Positions 63,261-64,000 of a DNA stretch of 64,000 bases are shown piece by piece. A model generated the notes under the pieces. That model saw only the letters and a program-made list of their open reading frames with translations, was not told where the DNA came from and did no database searches. The position numbers and the translations under genes were made by a program. The first letter of the stretch is position 1; every line of letters begins with the position of its first letter. The DNA comes from Chryseobacterium capnotolerans (GTDB taxonomy: Bacteria > Bacteroidota > Bacteroidia > Flavobacteriales > Weeksellaceae), in the NCBI RefSeq assembly GCF_021278965.1, contig NZ_CP065589.1, positions 2,423,001 to 2,487,000 on the forward strand, read 5' to 3'.

Positions 63261-64000
63261 ATGAAAGTTTTAGCAAACGATGGAATCTCAAAAGCAGGAG
63301 AACGAGCTTTAAAAGAAGCCGGAATTGAAATTCTGGACAATAGAGTGGCTCAGGATCACGTTATTAATTTTATCAACGAAAATAATGTAGACGTTCTTCT
63401 TGTAAGAAGTGCAACAAAAGTAAGGCAGGACCTGATTGATGCATGCCCGGGACTTAAAATCATAGGCCGTGGCGGCATTGGAATGGACAATATTGATGTT
63501 GAATATGCAAAAAGCAAGGGGATTAAAATCATCAACACTCCTACAGCATCTTCAAAGTCCGTTGCAGAATTGGTTTTTGGACACTTCATTGCATTAGCCA
63601 GATTCCTTCATGAATCAAACAGACTGATGCCTTTGGAGGGGGAAACGCACTTCAATGCCATGAAAAAGTCATTCAGCAATGCTTATGAACTTTCAGGAAA
63701 GACATTAGGAGTAATCGGCTTTGGAAGTATTGGCCAGGAAGTCGTGAAAATAGGAATTGCTTTGGGAATGAAAATACAGGTTCTCACAAGAAGTCCAAAA
63801 ACAGAAGTTCTTACGCTGAATTTCTTTGATGGGCAATCGGTGAACTTTGAAATCACTTCTACCAATGATATGGATGCATTCCTTAAAGAATCAGACTTTA
63901 TTAGTATCAATACTCCGAAAACGAATGAATACATTATAGACACTCCACAGTTTGAAAAAATGAAAGATGGAGTCTATATTGTAAATACTGCAAGAGGCGG
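63261..64000 (+). CDS. serA: D-3-phosphoglycerate dehydrogenase (partial, C-terminus outside window)
   Basis: Oxidises 3-phosphoglycerate, the first step of serine synthesis. The first 246 codons are present: MKVLANDGISKAGERALKEA, LVRSATKVRQDL, GRGGIGMDNID, the NAD site LGVIGFGSIGQEV, and NTARG. The open frame runs off the window. It is 122 bases after serC and in the same direction, so probably one operon. Only the catalytic and cofactor regions can be seen, so ACT-domain content is unknown. Confidence 0.94.
   Translation, partial: MKVLANDGISKAGERALKEAGIEILDNRVAQDHVINFINENNVDVLLVRSATKVRQDLIDACPGLKIIGRGGIGMDNIDVEYAKSKGIKIINTPTASSKSVAELVFGHFIALARFLHESNRLMPLEGETHFNAMKKSFSNAYELSGKTLGVIGFGSIGQEVVKIGIALGMKIQVLTRSPKTEVLTLNFFDGQSVNFEITSTNDMDAFLKESDFISINTPKTNEYIIDTPQFEKMKDGVYIVNTARG

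Overview
The window looks like chromosomal DNA of a Chryseobacterium-like member of the Flavobacteriia (Weeksellaceae). The DNA is AT-rich. It carries a SusC/SusD polysaccharide locus, proteins with type IX secretion (T9SS) C-terminal sorting regions, DUF3667, DUF4876 and DUF6952 proteins, a Nudix-type NrtR/AraR-like regulator, and many promoters with the Bacteroidetes -7 element TAnnTTTG in place of an E. coli -10 box. I saw no rRNA, tRNA, CRISPR array or insertion sequence.

Layout. 1-15.9 kb is mostly housekeeping and envelope genes: gpmI (cut by the window edge), a secreted zinc peptidase with a starch-binding-like tail, SUI1, an LRR protein, PhoX, a MauG-like di-heme peroxidase, a nucleoside phosphorylase, a MarR/YeeZ-like pair, DUF3667, a YadA-head protein, tag and fabI. 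15.9-22.1 kb is accessory: a stand-alone class I terpene synthase, then a type VI secretion cargo module. That module is a VgrG with a C-terminal metzincin domain, two lipoproteins that are candidate immunity proteins, and a DUF4280 PAAR-like tip; two GC-rich stem-loops with the same arms bracket it. 22.1-32.6 kb is a minus-strand beta-glucan utilisation operon (SusC, SusD, GH30, GH3, GH16, GH30), best explained as laminarin or beta-1,3/1,6-glucan use. 32.7-38.2 kb has a sugar-type MFS transporter, an NrtR/AraR-like regulator, a glutaryl-CoA-dehydrogenase-like enzyme and a secreted alpha/beta hydrolase. 38.5-45.3 kb is an operon of TonB-dependent receptor, DUF4876 lipoprotein, DUF6850-like outer-membrane barrel and di-heme peroxidase, behind a Fur-box-like palindrome, so probably iron-linked. 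45.4-45.8 kb holds five tandem 85-bp repeats. 45.8-64 kb has a patatin/BamA-type protein, an AddB-like nuclease, rsmG, an aspartate aminotransferase, an M16 peptidase, a peroxiredoxin-thioredoxin-DUF6952 cluster, a Bax-inhibitor protein, a LuxC-like acyl-CoA reductase, a ferredoxin and serC-serA (serA cut by the window edge).

Data quality matters here. Eight genes contain ten single-base indels, all in homopolymer runs, and correcting each run by one base restores a full-length family member (tag, GH3, MFS, DUF6850-like, LuxC-like, serC, a small secreted protein, and the vgrG start). I read most of these as sequencing errors, so those genes are probably intact in the organism. The A9 run at the vgrG start could instead be a phase-variable tract.
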